Below are positions 1 through 6,302 of a stretch of DNA of 34,941 nucleotides, piece after piece. Under the pieces are notes generated by a model, which saw nothing but the letters and a program-made list of their open reading frames with translations, was not told the origin of the DNA and searched no databases. The DNA is from UBA1738 sp045580145. Lineage in GTDB: Bacteria > Bacillota > Clostridia > UBA1381. The first letter of the stretch is position 1, and each line of letters starts with the position of its first letter. The position numbers and the translations under genes were made by a program. Location: positions 1 through 34,941 of the forward strand of contig JAZNNI010000041.1 in assembly GCA_045580145.1 (NCBI GenBank). The letters run 5' to 3'.

Positions 1-1
1 C

Positions 2-652
2 TGTTCTTGCTGTCCTCCAAACTTAAATCGTTTACTTTCTTCAATGGAGCAGTACATATATAGTAAAAAAGATGAGATTTATTATATTCATCAGTTTATG
101 GAAAGTACCCTCACAGATGGGGATATTTCAATAACTCAAAAGACAAGCTATCCTGAAAACGGGAAGATTTACATTGAAACAAGCGGTATTAAAACACTTG
201 CTGTGAGAATTCCGGGCTGGTGTGAAAATTATAAGATAAATGCTGAATTTACAGTCGAAAACGGGTATGCATATATTGATGCATCAGGCACTATTGAAAT
301 AGAATTTGAAATGAAGCCTGTTATCTATTGTGCTAATGCAGAAGTTGATGCCTGCACAGGAAAAGGCGCTGTAATGTATGGTCCTATCTTATACTGCGCA
401 GAAGGAATTGATAATGATAATATAAATCTTCACAAGCTTTATATTAATGAAAACTTAAATGCAGAATTTTCATATTGTCAGGAGCTTGACACAAACTTCC
501 TAACAATCGATGGCTTTAAGCTCGAAACCACTGACAAACTCTATTCACCATACAAAAAAGCCTTTGAGCCTACACGTATAAAGCTCATTCCATACAGACT
601 TTTTGCTAACCGCGGAGAAAGCGATATGCTGGTATGGTTTAATGTAAAATAA
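2..652 (+). CDS. GH127-family beta-L-arabinofuranosidase (DUF1680), 3' part only
   Basis: Only the last 216 codons lie in the window and the frame is open to the left edge. The first ATG (position 44) is internal: the codons before it read CSCCPPNLNRLL, the Cys-Cys-Pro-Pro-Asn block of this family. In characterised GH127 enzymes such as HypBA1 that cysteine pair supplies the nucleophile and a zinc ligand, so the catalytic alpha/alpha barrel ends just inside the window. The rest matches the beta-sandwich tail, including TLAVRIPGWC and GPILYCAEG. Known members release arabinofuranose from plant-type glycans, usually in the cytoplasm in Firmicutes; the exact substrate here is unknown. A strong hairpin follows the stop. 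It is the only visible plant-glycan gene on this edge, so any utilisation locus would lie to the left. Confidence 0.88.
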   Translation, partial: CSCCPPNLNRLLSSMEQYIYSKKDEIYYIHQFMESTLTDGDISITQKTSYPENGKIYIETSGIKTLAVRIPGWCENYKINAEFTVENGYAYIDASGTIEIEFEMKPVIYCANAEVDACTGKGAVMYGPILYCAEGIDNDNINLHKLYINENLNAEFSYCQELDTNFLTIDGFKLETTDKLYSPYKKAFEPTRIKLIPYRLFANRGESDMLVWFNVK

Positions 653-662
653 CTAAAACGCA

Positions 663-693
663 AAATGATGCAGTACAAATTACTGCATCATTT
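663..693. terminator. Bidirectional rho-independent terminator between GH127 gene and comF
   Basis: A 13-bp perfect stem (AAATGATGCAGTA / TACTGCATCATTT) with a 5-nt loop has T-runs on both strands. It serves the convergent ends of the plus-strand GH127 gene and the minus-strand comF, whose stop codon touches the stem. Confidence 0.85.
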
Positions 694-1347
694 TTAATAT
701 ATTGTCTTTAACAATGTTATTGCCGCCACTTCTTCCACTCCTGCGTCCTTCAGTGCTTCTGCACACGCCATCGCAGTTTCGCCTGCCGTATAAATATCAT
801 CTACCAGTATAATCCGTTTCCCTTTAAGTTCTTCACCATATGCAAAGAATGCTCCCTGAACATTTTTCTTTCTTGCTAAACCGGTCAGATTACTTTGTTT
901 CTTAGTTTCTCTCGTCCTGAAAAGTGCATCCCTGCATATCGGTATGCCAAATTTTGAAGACATAGCCTCTGCTATTATCTTTGACTGGTTATAGCCTCTT
1001 TCCAAAAGTCTGCTTTCGTGCAGCGGAACAGGTATTATTAAGTCATACTCATATAGCCAGTCATAGCACTTTAATTCTTCATATATCATTTCACCAAATA
1101 GACTACCGAAAAGCCTCTGTCCGGAAAATTTAAATTCCTTAACAGCATCTTTAATTTTTCCTTGATTTATATATGGTGACAAGAGGATTGAAAGCTGACC
1201 CGACGCTTTGAAAGTCTTATCCTTAGTTGTTTTTATCTGTTCATATCCCGCTTTGCACACTCCAATATTTTTGTGCATAAATTTCATATTACTTTCACGT
1301 TCATATCGTCTGCAAAGAACGCAAAAATAACGCTTTTCAAAAAACAT
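694..1347 (-). CDS. comF: ComF family phosphoribosyltransferase-like protein
   Basis: A 217-residue protein with the C-terminal type I phosphoribosyltransferase fold. The PRPP loop RIILVDDIYTAGET lies near residues 175-188, preceded by IPVPLHESRLLERGYNQS, both hallmarks of ComF/GntX proteins. ComF acts in the cytoplasm in uptake of transforming DNA; its biochemical activity is poorly defined. The N-terminus keeps a CVLC pair and one further Cys (GVCKAG), so only three of the four cysteines of the usual zinc finger are evident. Its start codon overlaps the ribU stop by one base (TAATG), so it is translationally coupled to ribU and would be under the same FMN riboswitch. A later Met (MKFMHKN) is possible as start but would discard the CxxC pair. 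Confidence 0.85.
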   Translation of the reverse strand: MFFEKRYFCVLCRRYERESNMKFMHKNIGVCKAGYEQIKTTKDKTFKASGQLSILLSPYINQGKIKDAVKEFKFSGQRLFGSLFGEMIYEELKCYDWLYEYDLIIPVPLHESRLLERGYNQSKIIAEAMSSKFGIPICRDALFRTRETKKQSNLTGLARKKNVQGAFFAYGEELKGKRIILVDDIYTAGETAMACAEALKDAGVEEVAAITLLKTIY

Positions 1348-1880
1348 TACTTTATCAATCCCGATATTCTCTTATATATAAGTATTGAAATAACTGACAG
1401 GATACTTCCTCTTATAAAGTTAAACGGTGCGATAGTAAAAAGAACAAGTCTTAGCTTATCAGCAAAGGCAGCATCAGACATATAAAGCGGAATCATAATA
1501 TATAAATTTGCAAAAATCCCTGCAATAACAAGTATGATAGTTGCAAGAATCAAAGAAAGGACTGCGTTTTGCCTTGTTTTTTCTCTTTTATAGACATAGC
1601 CGCACACAAACACAAAACAGCCATTCATTATAAAATTTGCAAGTTCGCCCACAAAGCCTGTTGTAGAGATAAAAAGGTGTAGCAAATTTTTTATAAGCTC
1701 TACCAAAACCCCTGCCCACGGGCCTAACGCAAATGCCATAATAATCGCAGGCAAATCAGAAATTTCGATTTCCAAAAAGCCTGAAACCTTAGGAAGCATT
1801 CCCCCTGCCACTTGCAATAGGAATGCAATCGCTGAAAATATTGCAACCTTTACCATAAAACCAATTCTGCTTCTACTCAT
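1347..1880 (-). CDS. ribU: RibU-like riboflavin ECF transporter S component
   Basis: A 177-residue integral membrane protein with about five to six hydrophobic helices. It resembles S components of energy-coupling-factor transporters, which bind a vitamin and share an EcfA/A'/T module encoded elsewhere. The RibU assignment rests on the pattern MVKVAIFSAIAFLLQ, then FLEIEISDLPAIIMAFALGPWAGVLVE (quoted from residues about 35-62 in pieces), and on the FMN riboswitch directly upstream. I chose the ATG at 1880 because GGGGG lies 8 nt before it. An in-frame ATG at 1928 would start immediately after the riboswitch P1 stem with no room for a ribosome binding site. No EcfA or EcfT gene is in the window. 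Confidence 0.88.
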   Translation of the reverse strand: MSRSRIGFMVKVAIFSAIAFLLQVAGGMLPKVSGFLEIEISDLPAIIMAFALGPWAGVLVELIKNLLHLFISTTGFVGELANFIMNGCFVFVCGYVYKREKTRQNAVLSLILATIILVIAGIFANLYIMIPLYMSDAAFADKLRLVLFTIAPFNFIRGSILSVISILIYKRISGLIK

Positions 1881-1928
1881 AAAAAAAGCCCCCAAAAGAT
1901 AATTTCTTCGGCAGCGCAATAAAAACAT

Positions 1929-2034
1929 ACCTTCTCTCGTCCGGACTATACCGTCGGTTTCGGAATTTCACCGAATCTGCAAAATGCTCGTGGACTTTTA
2001 CCACCGGTAGGGACTCTCACCCTGCCCCGAAGAT
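1929..2034 (-). ncRNA. FMN riboswitch (RFN element)
   Basis: Read on the minus strand the leader has the conserved RFN blocks in order: TTCGGGGCAGGGTGAGAG, TCCCTACCGG, GATTCGGTGAAATTCCG, CCGACGGTATAGTC and GGACGAGAGAAG. P1 pairs ATCTTC (2029-2034) with GAAGGT (1929-1934). It starts just after the predicted promoter start site and ends 48 nt before the ribU start codon. No clear intrinsic terminator lies between it and ribU, so control by ribosome-site access is more likely than premature termination; that part is inference. Confidence 0.96.
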
Positions 2035-2040
2035 ACTTTT

Positions 2041-2069
2041 ATTATATAATAAATTCAGGAAAAGTTCAA
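2041..2069 (-). promoter_or_regulatory. Promoter of the FMN riboswitch-ribU-comF transcript
   Basis: On the minus strand TTGAAC, 17 nt, TATAAT. The predicted start falls at about 2034, exactly where the riboswitch P1 stem begins. Confidence 0.75.
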
Positions 2070-2216
2070 TACTTTATTAATAATTTCTTTGTAAAACCTG
2101 TACCTTTTTCAAAACTATAATTTATAAAACAAAAAAGCTTATGATAACAGCTCCGCCTGCTGGCGCGGGATTTTGGTTTTGCTATTTCACTACTATCTGG
2201 GTATACTTTCCTGCAT

Positions 2217-2247
2217 AATAAAAATCACCGATACATACGCACCGGTG
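2217..2247 (-). terminator. Terminator of spoVG
   Basis: Minus-strand hairpin CACCGG / TCGGTG with a 10-nt loop, followed by ATTTTTATT. The stem is short, so moderate strength. Confidence 0.55.
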
Positions 2248-2255
2248 TTTCTATT

Positions 2256-2522
2256 TTATTCTTCTTCAAGTATTGCTTCATTGTATTTGGAAATGATAGC
2301 TGCCTCAAGCATCTCCCTCATCTCTGAATTTATAGGATGCGCAATATCCTTAAATTCATTTTCGGGAGTTCTTCTTGACGGCATAGCCGTAAACAACTTC
2401 TCCTGTCCCTCGATGACCTTAATGTCATGAACGACGAATGCATTGTCGAAAGTAACAGAAACAACTGCCTTCATCTTTCCTTCGCTCGCAACCTTTTTAA
2501 CTCTGATGTCTGTAATTTCCAC
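2256..2522 (-). CDS. spoVG: SpoVG, RNA-binding regulator
   Basis: An 88-residue SpoVG family protein. Motifs shared with Bacillus SpoVG include MEITDIRVKKV at the start, FVVHDIKVIEG, AMPSRRTPENEFKDIAHPIN and a short acidic tail. SpoVG proteins are small cytoplasmic nucleic-acid-binding regulators first linked to sporulation and septum control. I place the start at the GTG at 2522: it aligns with the normal SpoVG N-terminus and lies 6-8 nt after the AAGGTGGTG ribosome site. Two earlier in-frame GTG codons sit inside that site. It is monocistronic, with a consensus promoter upstream, and is divergent from murC. Confidence 0.96.
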   Translation of the reverse strand: MEITDIRVKKVASEGKMKAVVSVTFDNAFVVHDIKVIEGQEKLFTAMPSRRTPENEFKDIAHPINSEMREMLEAAIISKYNEAILEEE

Positions 2523-2597
2523 AGAACTCACCACCTTCCATAGCTTATTTTAAGCCGTATTGGGTGTAATATCTAAGATGCTAAACCTTTTTCACTT

Positions 2598-2627
2598 ATT
2601 ATATCTTATTTATATTACATATGTCAA
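2598..2627 (-). promoter_or_regulatory. spoVG promoter
   Basis: Perfect sigma-A boxes on the minus strand, TTGACA and TATAAT, 18 nt apart. The leader to the GTG start is about 70 nt and contains a small GCTTAAAATAAGC hairpin. In Bacillus this gene uses sigma-H; here the visible promoter is of housekeeping type. Confidence 0.78.
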
Positions 2628-2762
2628 TATATTAATTTAATTTTACTTATTTTTTGTTACTTTTATACAATTATATTGTGCATTTTTGATATTTCGACAA
2701 ATAGTATATTTCGTTTTATTTACAAATAATGTAAATTGGTTTTAATTTTAAATAAAAAGGTG

Positions 2763-2768
2763 TATAAT
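2763..2768 (+). promoter_or_regulatory. Putative murC -10 box
   Basis: TATAAT lies 33 bases before murC in a very AT-rich region. No good -35 box is found at 16-18 nt; the nearest TTG (TTGGTT, 2736-2741) is 21 nt away. Low confidence. Confidence 0.4.
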
Positions 2769-2800
2769 TATTTCTAACAAATTATTAGGAGAAGGTTTAA

Positions 2801-4180
2801 ATGGCAATATTTGATTTAAGTCAGATAAATAAATCTGCACATATTCATTTTATTGGAATCGGCGGCATAAGTATGAGCGGACTTGCACAGATTATGCTGA
2901 AAAACGGTTTTAAAGTTACCGGCTCAGACAGAGCTTCATCCAAGATAACTAAAAAACTTGAAGAACTTGGTGCTACTATTTACGAAGGACACTCCAGCGA
3001 AAATGTGACCGGTGCTTCTTTAGTCGTACACACTGCTGCAGTGCACGACGACAACCCTGAAATACAAGCTGCAAAAGTGCTTAATATTCGTCTTGTAACA
3101 AGAGCAGAATTTTTAGGGGCAATTATGAGGATGTATCGACATGCAGCTGGAATCGCAGGTACGCATGGAAAAACCACCACTACTTCTATGCTTTCATATG
3201 CCCTTCTCTCTGCTGATTTAGACCCTACAATCAGTGTCGGAGGTGAGCTTGACATATTAGGCGGGAATATTAAAACCGGTGACTCTGATTATTTTGTCAC
3301 CGAGGCCTGCGAATATACAAATAGTTTTTTAAGCTTTTTCCCAACCGTGGCAGTTATAACTAATATCGATGAAGACCATCTCGACTTTTTCTCAGGTATT
3401 GATGAAATAATAGAGAGCTTCAAAAAATATGCGGAGCTTACAAGAGGAAAGGGTGCTGTGATTGCATCAGGGGCAGATAGTAACGTCATAAAGGCTCTTG
3501 ATGGTACCGAACTCAATATTAAATACTACGGAATCGGTAAAGGATATGAATATCACGCTGAAAATCTTTCATTTACTGCAGGTTTCCCAAGCTTTGAAGT
3601 GTGGCACGAAGGCAAGATGCTTTGTGACCTGAGTCTTAAAGTTCCGGGCGAGCATAATGTTTTAAACGCACTTGCGGTAATTGCAGTATGCGATTATTGG
3701 AATGTAGATATTTCCCTTGCAAAAAAAGGTATTGAAAGCTTTACGGGAGCCAAACGACGATTTGAAAAAAAAGGCGAGCTTAATGGTGCATTAATAATTG
3801 ATGATTACGCACACCATCCTACTGAAATCAAAGCAACGCTAAACTCCGCAAAAGAGTTTGAACATAACAGGCTGTGGTGCGTTTTCCAGCCTCACACATA
3901 TTCAAGAACAAGGGCTTTATGGAGTGAATTCTGTGAAAGCTTTGATGCCGTTGACGAGCTTATCATTACTCATATATATGCAGCACGTGAGCTTTCGGAC
4001 GGAGTTACAAAGTCTGAAAATTTAGCCGCTGATATTAAAAAACGCGGTGTGAAGGTACGATACATTGAAAGCCTTGCAGATATAGAACAAATACTTAAAA
4101 ATGAGCTTTCAAAAGGCGACATTGCATTTACTATGGGCGCAGGAAATGTTGTTGAAATCGCAGACAATCTCTGTAAATAA
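2801..4180 (+). CDS. murC: UDP-N-acetylmuramate--L-alanine ligase
   Basis: A full-length 459-residue Mur ligase that adds L-alanine to UDP-MurNAc, the first peptide step of peptidoglycan synthesis in the cytoplasm. Visible in order: N-terminal UDP-binding loop IGIGGISMSG (about 18-27), ATP loop GTHGKTTTT (120-128), EACEYTNSFL, the central ITNIDEDHLD, and the C-terminal DDYAHHPTEI typical of MurC and distinct from MurD/E/F. A clear AGGAGAAGG site precedes the ATG. It stands alone, divergent from spoVG and convergent with the polysaccharide operon, with a strong bidirectional terminator after it. Confidence 0.98.
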   Translation: MAIFDLSQINKSAHIHFIGIGGISMSGLAQIMLKNGFKVTGSDRASSKITKKLEELGATIYEGHSSENVTGASLVVHTAAVHDDNPEIQAAKVLNIRLVTRAEFLGAIMRMYRHAAGIAGTHGKTTTTSMLSYALLSADLDPTISVGGELDILGGNIKTGDSDYFVTEACEYTNSFLSFFPTVAVITNIDEDHLDFFSGIDEIIESFKKYAELTRGKGAVIASGADSNVIKALDGTELNIKYYGIGKGYEYHAENLSFTAGFPSFEVWHEGKMLCDLSLKVPGEHNVLNALAVIAVCDYWNVDISLAKKGIESFTGAKRRFEKKGELNGALIIDDYAHHPTEIKATLNSAKEFEHNRLWCVFQPHTYSRTRALWSEFCESFDAVDELIITHIYAARELSDGVTKSENLAADIKKRGVKVRYIESLADIEQILKNELSKGDIAFTMGAGNVVEIADNLCK

Positions 4181-4195
4181 GCTATGGCAAAAAGT

Positions 4196-4226
4196 AGGAT
4201 TGAACAAATGTTCAATCCTGTTTTTT
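4196..4226. terminator. Bidirectional terminator between murC and the polysaccharide operon
   Basis: A 10-bp perfect stem AGGATTGAAC / GTTCAATCCT with a 4-nt loop. TTTTTT follows on the plus strand and ACTTTTT on the minus strand. Confidence 0.88.
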
Positions 4227-4716
4227 AATCTATCTTTTCTATACTTTTTACTTTTCCTGTTGTATTTACATATTTAGTAGTCATTGACATTGTCGTTCCT
4301 ACCGAAAGTTCAATATTCTCCCCTACAAAATATCCTGACTCAGATTCTTTACCCTCAGATTTCACCGTAACATATACAGAATAGCTTTCCGGAACTTCTA
4401 CAGTTACTCTTTCTCCTGACGCCGTCAACATACTTTCTTCAAACGGCTTATATTCAACATTGACAATTTCACCAACAATACTTTTCGTTTTGGAATCTGT
4501 CACCAAGCCCTTTTTTACAAGTGCATCGACAGTATAACTTCTCACTCCGTCAACCTGAACAACATAAGAAAACTGTACTTTTTCCTTTACATTTTCTGCC
4601 GCTATAGTCAAAAATCTTGCACTAAATCCAATTACTGCAGCTAATATTGCAATTATAACGAAAAGGTCTATTATATTAATCTTTCCAAAGATTTTACCAT
4701 TTCTATCCATTATCAT
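4225..4716 (-). CDS. DUF4330-family membrane-anchored protein (copy 2)
   Basis: A 163-residue protein of unknown function. It opens with MDRNGKIFGKINIIDLFVII, the DUF4330 signature (Asp-x-x-Gly-x-x-FGKINIIDL). One transmembrane helix lies at about residues 12-34, followed by a roughly 125-residue extracytoplasmic beta-rich domain. I chose the ATG at 4716 (MIMDRNG) because AAGGGGGAAGG precedes it at good spacing; a farther ATG at 4743 would overlap the upstream gene and lacks a site. It is the last gene of the envelope-polysaccharide operon, right after a paralogue of the same plan. Position suggests a role in polymer export or attachment, but that is inference only. Confidence 0.75.
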   Translation of the reverse strand: MIMDRNGKIFGKINIIDLFVIIAILAAVIGFSARFLTIAAENVKEKVQFSYVVQVDGVRSYTVDALVKKGLVTDSKTKSIVGEIVNVEYKPFEESMLTASGERVTVEVPESYSVYVTVKSEGKESESGYFVGENIELSVGTTMSMTTKYVNTTGKVKSIEKID

Positions 4717-4729
4717 ACAGCCTTCCCCC

Positions 4730-5194
4730 TTACTTATCTTCAACCTTTATCACATAGCCCTTAACTGTATATCCTTTTCCGCGTACAGGCATTTCGCTTC
4801 CAACTCGTATCGCTAAGCCTCCGCTTAAAATCTCAGTATCTGTAACAGTTACCTCACTTGTAAGGTCGATTATAAGGTTAGACTTTCCGTCAATACTGCT
4901 GGATTCATACAGACCACGATAATTATTAAACTCAGTCTTTTTGTATGGTTCTTCACGAACAGCAGTCACGGTTGCAAATGCCTTTTCCGAAAAGCTTATT
5001 GACACCTCATCACCAGGCTTAATTATCTCACCTATTCCGCTATCTGTATTTGTCACCATAACCGAAAAATCAGCAGTTTTCATCTCTGAACTTGAAAAAA
5101 TATCAGGCTTTATAAACCTTATCCCTATCACTAAAACTGCTAAAATCACAACAATTATTCCAGCATCTATAATTGTAAATTTTGCTTTATTCAT
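4730..5194 (-). CDS. DUF4330-like membrane-anchored protein (copy 1)
   Basis: A 154-residue protein built like its downstream neighbour: short basic N-terminus (MNKAKFTIIDAG), one membrane helix (about residues 9-27), then an extracytoplasmic domain. The TIIDAGIIVVILAVLVI segment parallels INIIDLFVIIAILAAVI of the next protein, and both end in a Val/Lys-rich strand (KGYVIKVEDK versus TGKVKSIEKID), so they look like tandem paralogues. The ATG overlaps the end of the preceding glycosyltransferase gene by 8 nt, with GGGGG 8 nt upstream. This copy is more diverged from the DUF4330 consensus. Function unknown. Confidence 0.68.
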   Translation of the reverse strand: MNKAKFTIIDAGIIVVILAVLVIGIRFIKPDIFSSSEMKTADFSVMVTNTDSGIGEIIKPGDEVSISFSEKAFATVTAVREEPYKKTEFNNYRGLYESSSIDGKSNLIIDLTSEVTVTDTEILSGGLAIRVGSEMPVRGKGYTVKGYVIKVEDK

Positions 5195-6302
5195 CTTCTT
5201 TGCCCCCAATAACTTTAAGATATATCTCCTCGGTATTTCGTGTCATAATCTGTGCAGTGAAAGTTTCTGCAAATATTTTTCTGCTACCGTCAGAAAGTCT
5301 TTTATAAAGCTCATCATCCTTCAGGAGTCTTTCGATTCCTTCAGCCAATGCCATTGAATCTTTTTTTGGCACAACAAACCCGTTTATACCCGATTTTATA
5401 ACTCCAGGATTTCCGCCAAAATCGGAAACTACCGCCGGTACTCCGAGACTCATTCCCTCTAAAAGTGAAATACTTGTCGCCTCAGTACCAAATGATGCAT
5501 TTGCCTGAATATCTGTTACATTCATAAGCTTATCAACATCTGTTATAAAGCCGGTGAAAATAATATCCGCTCCCCTGCCAAGTTCTTTTACCTTTTTCTT
5601 CAAATGTTCTTCATAACTGCCCGTTCCTGCAATTAAAAATTTAGCATTATACCCCTTTTTCAAAAGCAAATCTGCAGCTTCTATGAAATAATCGTGTCCT
5701 TTTATATCCTCAAGCCTTGCCACAATAGATACGATTTTTTCGTCTCCGAATACACCAAATCTTTTTCTTATTTCTTCCTTATTCTCTGCAGGAACAAGTG
5801 GGTAAACACCATTTAATATTACGTCTACCTTTTTCCCGTCTACACCCGTCTCGATAAGATTATCCTTCGCCGCCTCGGCAACCGCAATAATTCTGTCTGA
5901 GAAAAAGTTGTTAACCGCTCCGTTAATCACTTTCCCTATCCCCTTTGAGATTCTCTCAGGTGGCGGAAAAACAGAGTGTCTTGTATACACAACCTTTGCT
6001 CCTGCCAATTTTGCCGCAATTCTTGCAGACATACTCGCGTGCGCGTGAACAACGTCTGCTTTTTCTTCCTTAAATATTCTTCTCAGTTTATTTACAGCCG
6101 CAAAATCAAGTGATTTATCCGCTATTTCTTCTACTTCAATAACCCTTACACCGATTTCATTGATTAAAGGTATCAGCAAGCTATTTTTCGGCACAACAAT
6201 AGCTACATCAAATTTGGTTCTGTCAAACTCCTTTAAAAGTATTAACAGAACTTTCCCCGCACCTCCGATATTAGTGTCGCTGCATACTTCAATTATCTTC
6301 AC
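5187..6302 (-). CDS. GT4 family glycosyltransferase
   Basis: A 371-residue GT-B fold glycosyltransferase, cytoplasmic or membrane-associated. The N-terminal domain has the glycine loop SDTNIGGAGKVLL and DVVHAHASMSARIAAKLAG. The C-terminal domain has VSIVARLEDIKGHDYFIEA and the donor-site E-x7-E block SISLLEGMSLGVPAVVSDFGG. This places it in GT4 with retaining chemistry; donor and acceptor cannot be read from sequence. It starts at a GTG 9 nt after AAGGAGG, inside the last codons of the upstream polymerase gene (14-nt overlap). Its place in the csaB/murJ operon supports a role in a wall or surface polysaccharide. Confidence 0.88.
   Translation of the reverse strand: MKIIEVCSDTNIGGAGKVLLILLKEFDRTKFDVAIVVPKNSLLIPLINEIGVRVIEVEEIADKSLDFAAVNKLRRIFKEEKADVVHAHASMSARIAAKLAGAKVVYTRHSVFPPPERISKGIGKVINGAVNNFFSDRIIAVAEAAKDNLIETGVDGKKVDVILNGVYPLVPAENKEEIRKRFGVFGDEKIVSIVARLEDIKGHDYFIEAADLLLKKGYNAKFLIAGTGSYEEHLKKKVKELGRGADIIFTGFITDVDKLMNVTDIQANASFGTEATSISLLEGMSLGVPAVVSDFGGNPGVIKSGINGFVVPKKDSMALAEGIERLLKDDELYKRLSDGSRKIFAETFTAQIMTRNTEEIYLKVIGGKEDE

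Larger units (their letters stand above)
1881..2255. other. Gene-free stretch between ribU and spoVG
   Basis: This 375-nt stretch holds the ribU leader with its FMN riboswitch and promoter, then about 145 nt (2070-2216) in which I see no gene or convincing signal apart from a short GC-rich imperfect hairpin near 2153-2168, then the spoVG terminator. Confidence 0.6.

Noticed and set aside
44..46. ATG at 44 as start of the first gene
   Set aside because: Codons before it encode the family's CCPPN block, so it is an internal Met of a gene cut by the window edge.
1926..1928. ATG at 1928 as ribU start
   Set aside because: It is placed one base after the riboswitch P1 stem with no separate ribosome site; the ATG at 1880 has GGGGG at proper spacing.
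2153..2168. GC-rich hairpin CCGC...GCGG between ribU and spoVG as a terminator or RNA
   Set aside because: Stem of four pairs only, no T-tract directly after it, and no gene ending there.
2173..2430. Plus-strand open frame opposite spoVG
   Set aside because: Shadow of spoVG on the other strand, with no ribosome site or family resemblance.
2570..2592. A remote copy of the repeat core (GATGCTAAACCTTT) upstream of spoVG
   Set aside because: Only about eight bases match in order, the 28-nt spaced GTTAG partner and the hairpin are missing; chance in AT-rich DNA.
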